Assembly: GCA_963789015.1 (NCBI GenBank)
Contig: CAWBIU010000004.1
Coordinates: 124,001 to 188,000, forward strand
Reading direction: 5' to 3'
Length of the DNA: 64,000 nt
DNA from: JAOPZW01 sp963789015
GTDB lineage: Bacteria; Actinomycetota; Thermoleophilia; Solirubrobacterales; Solirubrobacteraceae
A model generated the notes under the pieces. The model was not told the DNA's origin. It saw nothing but the letters and a program-made list of their open reading frames with translations, and searched no databases. Of the stretch, positions 53,154 through 61,352 are shown in pieces (within the stretch, counting starts at the first letter, position 1; each line of letters opens with the position of its first letter). The position numbers were made by a program, and so were the translations under genes.

Positions 53154-54739
53154 CGGTCTCCAGCCCGCCCGCCGGTATCCCGCGGACGGCCCGCCGCCGA
53201 CGCCTGCGCGTGTCGGCGCTGCGCGCGCCGCGCGGTCCGCGCGAGATCGCCGCCTTCGTCCTCGTCCTCGTCCTCGTGTCGGCCTTCCTGCGCACGCGGG
53301 CCGTCGGCGCGCCTCTATGGGCGGACGAGGGGATCGCGCAGGGGATCGGCTCGCACTCGTTCGGCGGCGTCCTCGAGGCGCTGCAGAAGGACGGCTCGCC
53401 GCCGCTGTACTACCTGATCCTGCACGTCTGGATGCAGCTCTTCGGCGACAGCGAGACGGCGCTGCATGCCCTGTCGCTCGTCTTCGCGCTGGCCGCCATC
53501 CCCGCCGCGCTGTGGGCGGGCACGATCCTGTTCGGGCCGTCGGCCGGGCTGATCGCCGCGACGCTGGCCGCCGTCAACCCCTACCTGTCGTCCTACGCGC
53601 AGGAAGCGCGCATGTACACGCTGCTCGCGCTGCTCGGGCTGATCGCCGCGGCGGCGTTCGCGCGCGCGTTCGAGCAGCGCGACCGGCGCTTCGTGTGGGG
53701 CTTCGGCGTGGCGCTGACGGCGATGGCCTACACCCACAACTGGGGGCTGGTCTTCGGCGCCGGCTCGGCGATCGTCCTGCTCGTGCTCGCCCGGCGGGCG
53801 CAGGACGGCCGGCCGCTGCTGCTCGACGGCGTCCGCGCCTTCGGCCTGGCCGCCGTGCTGTACCTGCCGTGGCTGCCGACGCTGATCGGCCAGAGCCTGC
53901 AGACGGGGGCGCCGTGGGCGTCGCGCCCGAGCGTCGCGGCGCCGCTCACGCTGACCCAGCTCTTCGGCGGGGCGTCGGTGACCGTGGCCCTCGCCGTCGG
54001 GGCGCTGGCCGCGTCGTTCGCCGCCGGGCGCCGCCCCGACGGGCGCTGGGTGCGCCCGGCGCTCGTGCTCCTCGGGGTGGCCGGTGCGACGCTGCTGCTC
54101 GCCTGGGTCGCCTCACAGCTCTCGCCGGCGTGGACGCCGCGCTACTTCGCCACGGTGCTCGGCGCGCTGCTGCTCGCCGCCGCCGCCGGCCTGGCCAACG
54201 CCGGGCGGCTCGGGCTGCTCGCGCTCGCGCTCGTCGTCGCGCTGTCGCTCGCGCGGCCGGACGCCGGCGAGCTTGCCAACAAGAGCAACGCCGACGTCGT
54301 CGCCGCCGAGCTCGGTGGCCGGCTGCGGCCCGGCGATCACGTGCTGTCGCTGCAGGCCGAGCAGGTGCCGCTGCTGCGCTACTACCTGCCGCCCGGGCTG
54401 CGCTACTCCGACCCGCGCGGCCCCGTCGACGACCCGCGCGTCATGGACTGGCGCGACGCGCTGGACGACCTGCGCGCGGCCGATCCCGCGCCGCGCGTCG
54501 CCGAGCTGCTGCGCCGCGTCCCGCCCGGCGGCCAGGTGCTGTTCGTCGCGCCGATCACCGAGGTGCGGCGCGACTGGCGCGCGCCGTGGACCGAGCTCGT
54601 GCGCCGGCGATCGGCGCAGTGGGGGAGGCTGCTCGAGCGGGCGCCGGGGATGCGGGCGGTCGCCGTGGCGCCGCGCTTCGAGCGCCAGGCGCTGACGGTC
54701 GGCCTGCGCGCGGTGCTCTACCGCCGCACGGGCGGCTGA
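53150..54739 (+). CDS. Membrane glycosyltransferase (GT-C fold, DUF2723/PMT-like)
   Basis: A 529-residue protein with about 11 membrane segments and the acidic ADEG motif in the first outer loop, typical of polyprenyl-phosphate-dependent GT-C enzymes (GT39/ArnT-type). It also has SPPLYYLILHVWMQLFG and AQEARMYTLLALLGL, seen in these mannosyl- and arabinosyl-transferase relatives. The sugar and acceptor are unknown. The final 130 residues are soluble and outside the membrane. It is coupled to the preceding lipoprotein gene. Confidence 0.85.
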   Translation: MTVSSPPAGIPRTARRRRLRVSALRAPRGPREIAAFVLVLVLVSAFLRTRAVGAPLWADEGIAQGIGSHSFGGVLEALQKDGSPPLYYLILHVWMQLFGDSETALHALSLVFALAAIPAALWAGTILFGPSAGLIAATLAAVNPYLSSYAQEARMYTLLALLGLIAAAAFARAFEQRDRRFVWGFGVALTAMAYTHNWGLVFGAGSAIVLLVLARRAQDGRPLLLDGVRAFGLAAVLYLPWLPTLIGQSLQTGAPWASRPSVAAPLTLTQLFGGASVTVALAVGALAASFAAGRRPDGRWVRPALVLLGVAGATLLLAWVASQLSPAWTPRYFATVLGALLLAAAAGLANAGRLGLLALALVVALSLARPDAGELANKSNADVVAAELGGRLRPGDHVLSLQAEQVPLLRYYLPPGLRYSDPRGPVDDPRVMDWRDALDDLRAADPAPRVAELLRRVPPGGQVLFVAPITEVRRDWRAPWTELVRRRSAQWGRLLERAPGMRAVAVAPRFERQALTVGLRAVLYRRTGG

Positions 54740-54745
54740 TCGGTC

Positions 54746-55339
54746 CTAGGCGGCGGGCGCGGGCGCCGGCGCCGGCGCGCGGCCCGGGAGGCGGCGGGCC
54801 AGCTTCGAGCCGGTGAGCACGTGCAGCGCGACGAACGCGCCCGCGACGATCAGCACGTCGCCGACGCTGAAGACGTTGGCCATCGGCCAGCTCGCGGGGA
54901 CCGCGAAGACGTCCCCCAGGAAGGACAGGTGGGCGCCCTCGACGGCCAGCGAGCTGACCCAGCGCTCGCTCTCGGTTGCCAGGCCGGCGTACTCGAGCGC
55001 GCCCGGGCGCGCCGGCATGACGCCGCCGTTGGCGGCGATCGCCGCGAAGTTGGAGAGCCCGCCGAGGACGACGATCGGCACGCCGGGGAGGCGCAGGTTG
55101 GCGGCGACGGTGATCGCCGTGCCCGCGTAGGACGCGAGGTGCAGCGCGTTGAGCAGGTCCGGCGAGGAGCCCGCGAGCACGTACACGGACAGCAGCTGGA
55201 TCCCGAAGGCGAGCAGCAGCGGCTCCGGGCGGCGCAGGCGCAGGTCGCCGAGCGCGCCGAGCCGGCCGCCGGCGACGAGGACGGACAGCACGCAGACGAC
55301 GAGTGCGGTGGCGAGCAGCATCGGACCTGAGATCGGCAC
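54746..55339 (-). CDS. DUF5317 family membrane protein
   Basis: A 197-residue protein with about five membrane segments and the conserved ANGGVMPARPGALEYAG segment seen in this uncharacterised family. The C-terminus is Ala/Pro-rich. GTG 55339 was chosen as the first codon before the membrane segment. It converges on the glycosyltransferase gene, seven bases away. Confidence 0.7.
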   Translation of the reverse strand: MPISGPMLLATALVVCVLSVLVAGGRLGALGDLRLRRPEPLLLAFGIQLLSVYVLAGSSPDLLNALHLASYAGTAITVAANLRLPGVPIVVLGGLSNFAAIAANGGVMPARPGALEYAGLATESERWVSSLAVEGAHLSFLGDVFAVPASWPMANVFSVGDVLIVAGAFVALHVLTGSKLARRLPGRAPAPAPAPAA

Positions 55340-55385
55340 GGCGCGGCCGGCCGCGTAGGGGGGATGGCGATTTCCGGCTATGCGT

Positions 55386-55458
55386 CCAGACGGCCGTTCG
55401 TCGCCTACCAGCCGTCTGGCTTGGGACCGATGTCTGGGGGCGACTGCACGATGCAGTC
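55386..55458 (+). promoter_or_regulatory. Structured leader of the 35-residue gene
   Basis: Two perfect hairpins: CCAGACGGC (55386-55394) with GCCGTCTGG (55411-55419), and GACTGCA (55442-55448) with TGCAGTC (55452-55458) around the loop CGA. A strong AAGGAGG follows at 55494-55500. Confidence 0.5.
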
Positions 55459-55506
55459 AGCGCCGTGCAGGGGTGCCCGGCGTCTTCACCGCAAGGAGGC
55501 GGAAGC

Positions 55507-55614
55507 ATGCGCAAGAGCAAGAATGCGATGAAGTTCCGGCTGTACCGGTCGGCCACGACGCTCGCGATGATCGCGGTGCTCGTGGAGGCCCTCGGCGCCG
55601 GTCGTCGCTTCTAG
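55507..55614 (+). CDS. Small protein of 35 residues with a strong ribosome-binding site
   Basis: ATG 55507 to TAG 55612-55614. AAGGAGG stands six bases upstream, one of the strongest ribosome-binding sites in the window. The peptide is basic at both ends (MRKSKNAMKFRLYR, GAGRRF) with a hydrophobic core (LAMIAVLVEALG), so it may associate with the membrane. A 10-bp perfect hairpin follows. It is too short for most gene finders. I recognise no family. It sits between a DUF5317 gene and a GGDEF-EAL gene with its own leader and terminator. Confidence 0.65.
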   Translation: MRKSKNAMKFRLYRSATTLAMIAVLVEALGAGRRF

Positions 55615-55628
55615 CCGCCGAGTTCGGA

Positions 55629-55656
55629 GCGGCTCCCGTCCTCGGGCGGGAGCCGC
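55629..55656 (+). terminator. Terminator of the 35-residue gene
   Basis: GCGGCTCCCG (55629-55638) and CGGGAGCCGC (55647-55656) form a perfect 10-bp stem with an 8-base loop, 15 bases after the stop. Confidence 0.65.
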
Positions 55657-55695
55657 GCCGAGCCACGTGCTCACGGTGCCTGCGACGTCCTCGAG

Positions 55696-57687
55696 ATGTC
55701 ACCCATCCTTCCGCTGAAGCTGCGCAGGTACCTGGCCGTCGTCGCGGGCGCCGGAGCGACCGCGTTCGTCGGGCTCATCAGCTCGGACGCGGCCGCGATC
55801 CTCGACGCGCCGAGGCTCTTCTGGGTGTTCGTGCTGCTCGCCGTGCTCGGCGAGCTGCTGCCGATCCAGGTGCCCCGCCGCGACAGCGAGATCACCACCT
55901 CCACCACCTTCATCTACGCGGCGCTGCTGGCCTTCGGCCCCGCGCACGCGGTCCTCGCCGCCGTCTTCGCCTCGGGTCTCAGCGACGCGCTGCGCCGTCG
56001 CGGGGCGTGGCGCACGAGCTTCAACGTCGGCCAGTTCACGCTCGCCTGGGCGTCGGCCGGCCTGGCCCTCGAGATGGCCGGCGGCGGCCTGCAGATCGAC
56101 GCGGCGAGCACGTTCTCCGTCGCCGCGCTGCCGCCGATCGTCCTTGCGGGCGCCGTCTTCTTCTGGGTCAACAACGCGCTCGTCGGCGTCGCCTCGGCGC
56201 TTGTCGACAACGACCGCATCGGGCCGCACCTGTGGGCCGACCTTCGCTTCCAGGCCGCGACCGCCGCCGTCCTGACCGGCCTGGCGCCGATCGTCGTCGT
56301 GGCCGCCGACGTCAGCCTGAGCCTGCTGCCGCTGCTGCTGTTGCCGCTGGCCGCGATCTACCTGGGCGGCTGGCAGGCCGCGCTCAACGACCACCAGGCG
56401 CTGCACGACGCGCTCACCGGGCTGCCCAACCGGGCGCTGTTGCGCGTCCGCGCCGAGCTCGCCATCGCCGCCGCGGAGCGCGACGAGGGCCTCGTCCAGG
56501 TCCTCGTCATCGACCTCGACGGCTTCAAGCAGGTCAACGACACGCTCGGCCATCAGGCCGGCGACTCGCTGCTGCGGGAGATCGCCGGGCGCCTGCGCGA
56601 GGCGCTGCCGGAGAGCCTCGTGGCGCGTCTCGGCGGCGACGAGTTCGCGGTCCTGCTCGACGGCCAGGTCGGCGTGTCCGCCGCGGAGCGCCTCGAGGGG
56701 GCGCTCGAGGAGGCCTTCGAGCTCGACGATGCGACCGTTCGCATACGCGCCAGCGTCGGCATCGCCACCTGGCCGGCCGACGGACGCGACGTCGACACGC
56801 TGCTCGAGCAGGCCGACGCGGGCATGTACCGCGCCAAGCACTCGCACGGTGCCAGCCGCAGCGACCTCGACCCCCACGAGCGGCGCGCGCCGGCCGCGCC
56901 GCGTGACGTGGCTGAGGACCTGCGCCATGCACTGCGCGACGGCGCGCTCGAGGTCGTCTTCCAGCCCAAGGTGCGCGTCACCGACCGGCGGCTGGTCGGC
57001 GCCGAGGCGCTCGTGCGCTGGGACCATCCCAAGCACGGGATGCTCAGCCCGGGGCAGTTCATCCCGATCGCCGAGGCCTCGGGCCTGATCCAGGCGCTCG
57101 ACCGGTTCGTGCTCGACCGCGCGCTCGACCATCGCCGCGCGCTCGCCGCGCGCGGGATCGAGCTCGGCATGGCCATCAACCTGTCGCCCGGCAGCCTGCT
57201 GGACCCGGAGCTGCCGGGGCTCGTGATCGCCATGCTCGAGCGCCGCGACACGCCGCCCGGCGCGCTGACGCTCGAGCTCACCGAGAGCCTCGAGGTCGGA
57301 GACAGCGACGTCGCCGTGGGCACGCTGCGCGAGCTCACCGACCACGGCGTGCGGCTGGCCATCGACGACTTCGGCACGGGCTACGCCTCGCTCGCGCGCC
57401 TCACCTCGCTCCCGGTCAGCGAGGTCAAGATCGACCGTCAGTTCGTGCGCGGCCTGCCGGGCGACCACCAGGGCCGCGCCGTCGTCGCGGCCGTCGTCGA
57501 CCTGGCCAACCGCCTCGGCATCGCCGTGGTGGCCGAGGGCGTCGAGCACGACGCCGCGCTCACCTTCCTGCGCGAGACCGGGTGCCCGGTCGCGCAGGGC
57601 TACTTGCTGGGCCGCCCGATGGACGCGGCCTCGCTGGCCGCGCAGGCCCTCAGCGGGGTCCGCGCCGACCTCGCGATGATCGCCTGA
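55696..57687 (+). CDS. Membrane GGDEF-EAL cyclic di-GMP protein
   Basis: A 663-residue protein. About 225 residues at the N-terminus form about seven membrane segments (MASE-like sensor). The GGDEF domain (about 235-390) keeps LARLGGDEFAVLL, the intact diguanylate cyclase motif, but no RxxD I-site is visible before it. The EAL domain (about 405-655) keeps GAEALVRWDHP, DDFGTGYASL and KIDRQFVRGL and AEGVE, so phosphodiesterase residues look intact. It could make or break c-di-GMP. It is the second such protein in the window; the other is the PAS-GGDEF protein. Confidence 0.93.
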   Translation: MSPILPLKLRRYLAVVAGAGATAFVGLISSDAAAILDAPRLFWVFVLLAVLGELLPIQVPRRDSEITTSTTFIYAALLAFGPAHAVLAAVFASGLSDALRRRGAWRTSFNVGQFTLAWASAGLALEMAGGGLQIDAASTFSVAALPPIVLAGAVFFWVNNALVGVASALVDNDRIGPHLWADLRFQAATAAVLTGLAPIVVVAADVSLSLLPLLLLPLAAIYLGGWQAALNDHQALHDALTGLPNRALLRVRAELAIAAAERDEGLVQVLVIDLDGFKQVNDTLGHQAGDSLLREIAGRLREALPESLVARLGGDEFAVLLDGQVGVSAAERLEGALEEAFELDDATVRIRASVGIATWPADGRDVDTLLEQADAGMYRAKHSHGASRSDLDPHERRAPAAPRDVAEDLRHALRDGALEVVFQPKVRVTDRRLVGAEALVRWDHPKHGMLSPGQFIPIAEASGLIQALDRFVLDRALDHRRALAARGIELGMAINLSPGSLLDPELPGLVIAMLERRDTPPGALTLELTESLEVGDSDVAVGTLRELTDHGVRLAIDDFGTGYASLARLTSLPVSEVKIDRQFVRGLPGDHQGRAVVAAVVDLANRLGIAVVAEGVEHDAALTFLRETGCPVAQGYLLGRPMDAASLAAQALSGVRADLAMIA

Positions 57688-57794
57688 GCGCCGCTCAGCG
57701 GGCCCGCACGTCGAGGCCGGAGATTCCGCGCCAGGAGGGGTGCCCGTCGAAGACGATCCGCTCGTCAGGATGGAGGTCCATCGCGGGGCGACAA

Positions 57795-57800
57795 TATCGT
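57795..57800 (+). promoter_or_regulatory. Candidate -10 element of priA
   Basis: TATCGT, nine bases before the priA GTG at 57810; the same hexamer and spacing as at cmk. Confidence 0.5.
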
Positions 57801-57809
57801 GGGTCGCCG

Positions 57810-59852
57810 GTGCCGCCGATCGCCCACGTCGAGCCCCTCACCACGGCCCGCGCGCTGCGCGGCCCGTTCGACTACGCGCGCCCCGAGGGCGTCGGTGTGG
57901 GCTCGGTGCTCGTCGTCCCGTTCGGCCGTCGCGACGTCGTCGGCGTGGTCACCGGGCTGGCCGAGGAGTCCGAGCACGACGTCGTCGCTCCGCGCCGGGT
58001 GCTCGACGCCGACCTGCCCGCCGATCTCGTCGAGCTGGCCCTGTGGATGGCCGCCGACCTGTGCTCGACGCCCGCCCGCGCGCTGTCGCTGATGCTGCCG
58101 CCGAAGGGCACGCGCGCCAAGACCGCGCTGTGGGCGAGCGCGACCGGCGCGCCCGCCGAGGGCCGGCCGCCGACGGATCGCCAGCGCGCGCTGATCGAGA
58201 CACTGCCGCGCTGGGCGGCCGGCGATGTCGCCGCCCTGCGGCGCCTGGAGGCGCGCGGCCTCGTCGCCGTCGAGCCGCGCGTCGTCCGGCGCGCGCCCGT
58301 GCACGTCGCAGTGGGGGCGCGCCGCGCGCGCCCCGAGCTGACCGACGACCAGGCCGCCGCGCTCGAGGCCATCCGCGCCGCGCCGGCGGGGGAGGGGCTG
58401 TTGCTGCACGGCGTGACCGGCTCGGGCAAGACCGAGGTCTACCTGCGGGCGGCCGCCGAGACGCTGGAGGCCGGGCGCGGGGTGATCGTGCTCGTCCCGG
58501 AGATCGCGCTCACCCCGCAGATCGTCGGGCGCTTCGCGCAGCGCTTCGGCGACACCGTCGCCGTGCTGCACTCGCGCCTGTCGGCGGGCGAGCGCCACGA
58601 CGAATGGGCGCGCCTGCGCCGCGGCGAGGCGCGCGTCTGCGTCGGGCCGCGCTCGGCCGTGTTCGCGCCGATGGCCGACGTCGGCCTGATCGTCGTCGAC
58701 GAGGAGCACGACCCGTCCTACAAGCACGAGGGCGATCCGCGCTACGACGCGCGCCGCGTCGCCGGCCGGCGCGCCGCGCGCGCGGGCGCCGTCCTCGTGG
58801 CGGGCAGCGCGACGCCGCGCGCCGAGAGCGTCGCCCGGCTGCGCCGCGTGCGCCTGCCCGAGCGCGTCGACCGCCGCCCGCTGCCGCCGGTCGAGATCGT
58901 CGACATGCGCGAGGCGCGCCGCGCGCTGCACCCGCGGACCTTCGACGCGCTCGCCGCGGCGCGCAAGGCGATCGTCCTGCTCAACCGCCGCGGCTGGTCG
59001 AACTTCCTGACCTGCCGCTCGTGCGGCCGCGCGTGGGAGTGCCCGTCGTGCGACGTCACGCTCGTCATGCACCGCGCCGAGCGGCTGCTGGCCTGCCACC
59101 ACTGCGGCCATCGCGAGCACGTGCCCTCGCGCTGCGAAGCGTGCGGCTCGGTGTCGATCGCCCGCCACGGGACGGGCACCGAGCGCCTCGAGGCCGAGCT
59201 CGACCTCGGGCCGGTGTTCCGCCTCGACGCCGACGTCGGCGACCCGGCGGCCGTGCTCGCGCGCTTCGAGACGGCGCCGCGCGGGATCCTCATCGGGACG
59301 CAGATGGTGGCCAAGGGCCACGACTTCCCCGACGTCGACCTCGGCGTGGTGCTCGACGCCGACGCGACCCTGCGCTTCCCCGACTTCCGCGCCGAGGAGC
59401 GCACCTTCGCGCTCGTCACCCAGCTCGCCGGCCGGGCCGGCCGGGGTGGCAGCGGCCGCGTGCTCGTGCAGACGCTCGCGCCCGACGCGCCGTCGATCCG
59501 GCTCGCCGCGCGCCACGATGCCGACACCTTCGTCGACGGCGAGCTCGAGCGCCGCCGCGCCCTGCGCTACCCGCCCTACTCGACGCTCGTGCGGATCGTC
59601 TGCTCGTCGGAGCCCGGCGGCGCGGCGGGCGCCGCGGCCGGCGCGGTGCGGGCGGCGCTCGACGGGGCGCCCGGCGCGGTGCTCGGCCCGGCGCCGCTGT
59701 TCCGCCTGCGCGGCCGCGAGCGCAGCCAGGTCATGGTCAAGGCGACCGACCGCGCCGGCGCGGTGGCGGCGATCGGCGCCGCCGTGGCCGACGTCGCCGG
59801 GCGCCGCGAGCACCGCGCGGCGGCGTTCAGCGTCGACGTGGATCCGCAGTAG
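57810..59852 (+). CDS. priA: Primosomal protein N' (replication restart helicase PriA)
   Basis: Superfamily 2 DNA helicase that reloads the replisome at stalled forks. The 680-residue protein has a DNA-binding N-terminus, Walker A GVTGSGKTEVY, the DEEH box in IVVDEEHDPSYKHEGDPRY, and the zinc-binding region CRSCGRAWECPSCDVTL / CHHCGHREHVPSRCEACGS with eight Cys. GTG 57810 gives PPIAHVEPLTTARAL, a natural start, with TATCGT nine bases before it. Some actinobacterial PriA proteins lack Walker A; here it is present. Confidence 0.94.
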   Translation: MPPIAHVEPLTTARALRGPFDYARPEGVGVGSVLVVPFGRRDVVGVVTGLAEESEHDVVAPRRVLDADLPADLVELALWMAADLCSTPARALSLMLPPKGTRAKTALWASATGAPAEGRPPTDRQRALIETLPRWAAGDVAALRRLEARGLVAVEPRVVRRAPVHVAVGARRARPELTDDQAAALEAIRAAPAGEGLLLHGVTGSGKTEVYLRAAAETLEAGRGVIVLVPEIALTPQIVGRFAQRFGDTVAVLHSRLSAGERHDEWARLRRGEARVCVGPRSAVFAPMADVGLIVVDEEHDPSYKHEGDPRYDARRVAGRRAARAGAVLVAGSATPRAESVARLRRVRLPERVDRRPLPPVEIVDMREARRALHPRTFDALAAARKAIVLLNRRGWSNFLTCRSCGRAWECPSCDVTLVMHRAERLLACHHCGHREHVPSRCEACGSVSIARHGTGTERLEAELDLGPVFRLDADVGDPAAVLARFETAPRGILIGTQMVAKGHDFPDVDLGVVLDADATLRFPDFRAEERTFALVTQLAGRAGRGGSGRVLVQTLAPDAPSIRLAARHDADTFVDGELERRRALRYPPYSTLVRIVCSSEPGGAAGAAAGAVRAALDGAPGAVLGPAPLFRLRGRERSQVMVKATDRAGAVAAIGAAVADVAGRREHRAAAFSVDVDPQ

Positions 59853-59924
59853 GGCCTCCGCGCTGTCGCCGAAACGCGGAGTGAGCAGTGCGATCTCGGG
59901 CATCGAGGGGGAGGGAGCCTGGAC

Positions 59925-59950
59925 GTTGGTGGCGCTCGCGCGCAACCAAC
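59925..59950 (+). terminator. Hairpin after priA
   Basis: GTTGGT (59925-59930) pairs with ACCAAC (59945-59950), with an inner GCGC/GCGC extension across one G/A mismatch and the loop TCGC. Confidence 0.5.
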
Positions 59951-59968
59951 TGATTGCCCGAGGGCGAG

Positions 59969-59989
59969 TATGCACGCATACCGTGCATA
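59969..59989. promoter_or_regulatory. Inverted repeat TATGCACG / CGTGCATA after the CDF gene
   Basis: Perfect 8-bp arms (59969-59976 and 59982-59989) with a 5-base spacer, just downstream of the CDF stop codon. It could be a terminator for the minus-strand transcript or a protein-binding site. Confidence 0.4.
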
Positions 59990-59995
59990 GGAGCC

Positions 59996-60769
59996 CTAGG
60001 GCAACCGGACGGTTGCGTCTGGACGCCCGGGCGCAGGCGCGCAGCAGTCGTCCTCGCACGCCTCGTCGGCGAACCCTGCCCCGTCGAGCGGCGACGAGAC
60101 GCAGCACCCCTCGCCTCGCCATGCCTCGGCGCCCTCGCGGACGGCGAGCGCGGCGATCAGCAGGCCGACGACGGGGTCCAGCCACCAGGCTCCGGCGAGC
60201 GCGTTGCCGAGCAGCCCGACGAGCAGCGCGCCCGCGAGGTAGGCGCAGAGCATGTTCTGGCGTCCCTCGCCGGCCGTGGCGGCCGAGCCGAGCTGGTCGG
60301 CGAGGCGCTGCTTGGCGATGCCGAGCAGCGGCATGAGGATCACCGAGCCGACCGCCAGCGCGATGCCGACACGGGACACCTCGGGGTGCTCACCACCGGC
60401 CAGGGCGCGCACCGACTCGACGGCCACGTACGGGGCGAGCAGGAAGAACTGCACGGCCACGAGCCGCTGGGCGCGTTCCTCGGCGGCGTGGGAGAGCATC
60501 CGCCGACCGGTGAAGCGCCAGATGATGATCACGCTGGCGAAGCCCTCGATGGCCGAGTCCAGCCCGAAGCCGACGAGCGCGATCGACCCGGCGACGATGC
60601 CCGCGGCGATGGCCACGGCGCCCTCGACGGTCATCCACGCCAGCGACAGCCACGAGAGCAGGCGCACACGGCCGGCGAGGTGCTCGTAGCGCTCCCGGGT
60701 GATCCGCGCCGCGGGACGAGCGGTGGGCGCCGGCGGCGCCGTGACGACGGGCAGCTCAACGGGCGCCAT
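59996..60769 (-). CDS. CDF-family cation efflux transporter
   Basis: A 257-residue cation diffusion facilitator with about six membrane segments (SIALVGFGLDSAIEGFASVIIIWRF contains the acidic transport residues). The C-terminus is Cys-rich (GCCVSS, EACEDDCCAP), giving thiol sites for soft metals. It is coupled to the metal-responsive repressor gene upstream by a 14-base overlap, so the pair forms a metal-resistance operon. Cd, Zn or Pb are plausible substrates from the regulator type, not from the transporter itself. Confidence 0.85.
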   Translation of the reverse strand: MAPVELPVVTAPPAPTARPAARITRERYEHLAGRVRLLSWLSLAWMTVEGAVAIAAGIVAGSIALVGFGLDSAIEGFASVIIIWRFTGRRMLSHAAEERAQRLVAVQFFLLAPYVAVESVRALAGGEHPEVSRVGIALAVGSVILMPLLGIAKQRLADQLGSAATAGEGRQNMLCAYLAGALLVGLLGNALAGAWWLDPVVGLLIAALAVREGAEAWRGEGCCVSSPLDGAGFADEACEDDCCAPAPGRPDATVRLP

Positions 60770-61124
60770 CGGGCTCCCGGTCCTCGGCGACGATGGTGCC
60801 CAGCAGCGCCAGGCCTCGATCGGTCAGCTCGTACATGACCATTCGCGCGTCGCGCTCGGACCGCGCGAGCCCCGCGCTCTTGAGCTGGCGCGCGTGGTGG
60901 GAGACGAGCTTCTCGTCGCGGCCCACGACCCAGGCGAGGTCGCAAACGCACGCGCGTCCGGCGTGACGGAGGGCCACCGCGACGGCCAGCCGCGTCGGGT
61001 CGCCGAGCGCGCGGGCGCCGGCGGCCCACGCGTCGAGCTGCGCCGGCGCGGGCATCGCACGGCGGGTCGCCTCGGCCAGCGGCAGGTCCAGGCACAGCAG
61101 GTCGCATGTGTCGCGGTCGGGCAC
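60756..61124 (-). CDS. CadC/ArsR-type metal-responsive repressor
   Basis: A 122-residue winged-helix repressor of the ArsR/SmtB family. The cysteines Cys7 and Cys11 (DTCDLLCLD) and Cys59 and Cys61 (RACVCDLA) match the spacing of the four-thiolate Cd/Pb site of CadC (Cys7, 11, 58, 60). The recognition helix follows as EKLVSHHARQLKSAGL. GTG 61124 has TAGCGT seven bases upstream on the minus strand. A perfect 18-bp palindrome just beyond it is the likely operator, so the protein should repress itself and the CDF gene until metal binds. Confidence 0.9.
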   Translation of the reverse strand: MPDRDTCDLLCLDLPLAEATRRAMPAPAQLDAWAAGARALGDPTRLAVAVALRHAGRACVCDLAWVVGRDEKLVSHHARQLKSAGLARSERDARMVMYELTDRGLALLGTIVAEDREPDGAR

Positions 61125-61131
61125 GACCGGG

Positions 61132-61137
61132 ACGCTA
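61132..61137 (-). promoter_or_regulatory. Candidate -10 element of the CadC-like gene
   Basis: TAGCGT on the minus strand, seven bases before GTG 61124, adjoining the operator palindrome. Confidence 0.5.
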
Positions 61138-61141
61138 GCAC

Positions 61142-61159
61142 CACATCCGTACGGATGTG
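61142..61159. promoter_or_regulatory. Perfect 18-bp palindrome, likely CadC-type operator
   Basis: CACATCCGT at 61142-61150 is followed directly by its reverse complement ACGGATGTG at 61151-61159. It covers the expected -35/-10 spacer of the repressor gene. A half-site, ACATCCGT, recurs at 61312-61319 upstream of def. Confidence 0.7.
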
Positions 61160-61338
61160 CGAATGGACCGACCCGGGGAGCGCACGCCGCGCGCGCCTCG
61201 GATACCTCGCGGCGCACGCGGTGTGCGGAATCGCCCCCCAGCGGCGGCGCCGCGTCCAGGGCGCCCGCCCTGTGATGACCGTAATCGCGTGGACGCACGA
61301 GGTGCAGTCGGACATCCGTCCAGGGCCGCGCGGGCGGG

Positions 61339-61344
61339 TACCCT
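61339..61344 (+). promoter_or_regulatory. Candidate -10 element of def
   Basis: TACCCT, eight bases before the def ATG at 61353. Confidence 0.5.
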
Positions 61345-61352
61345 GACGGGTC

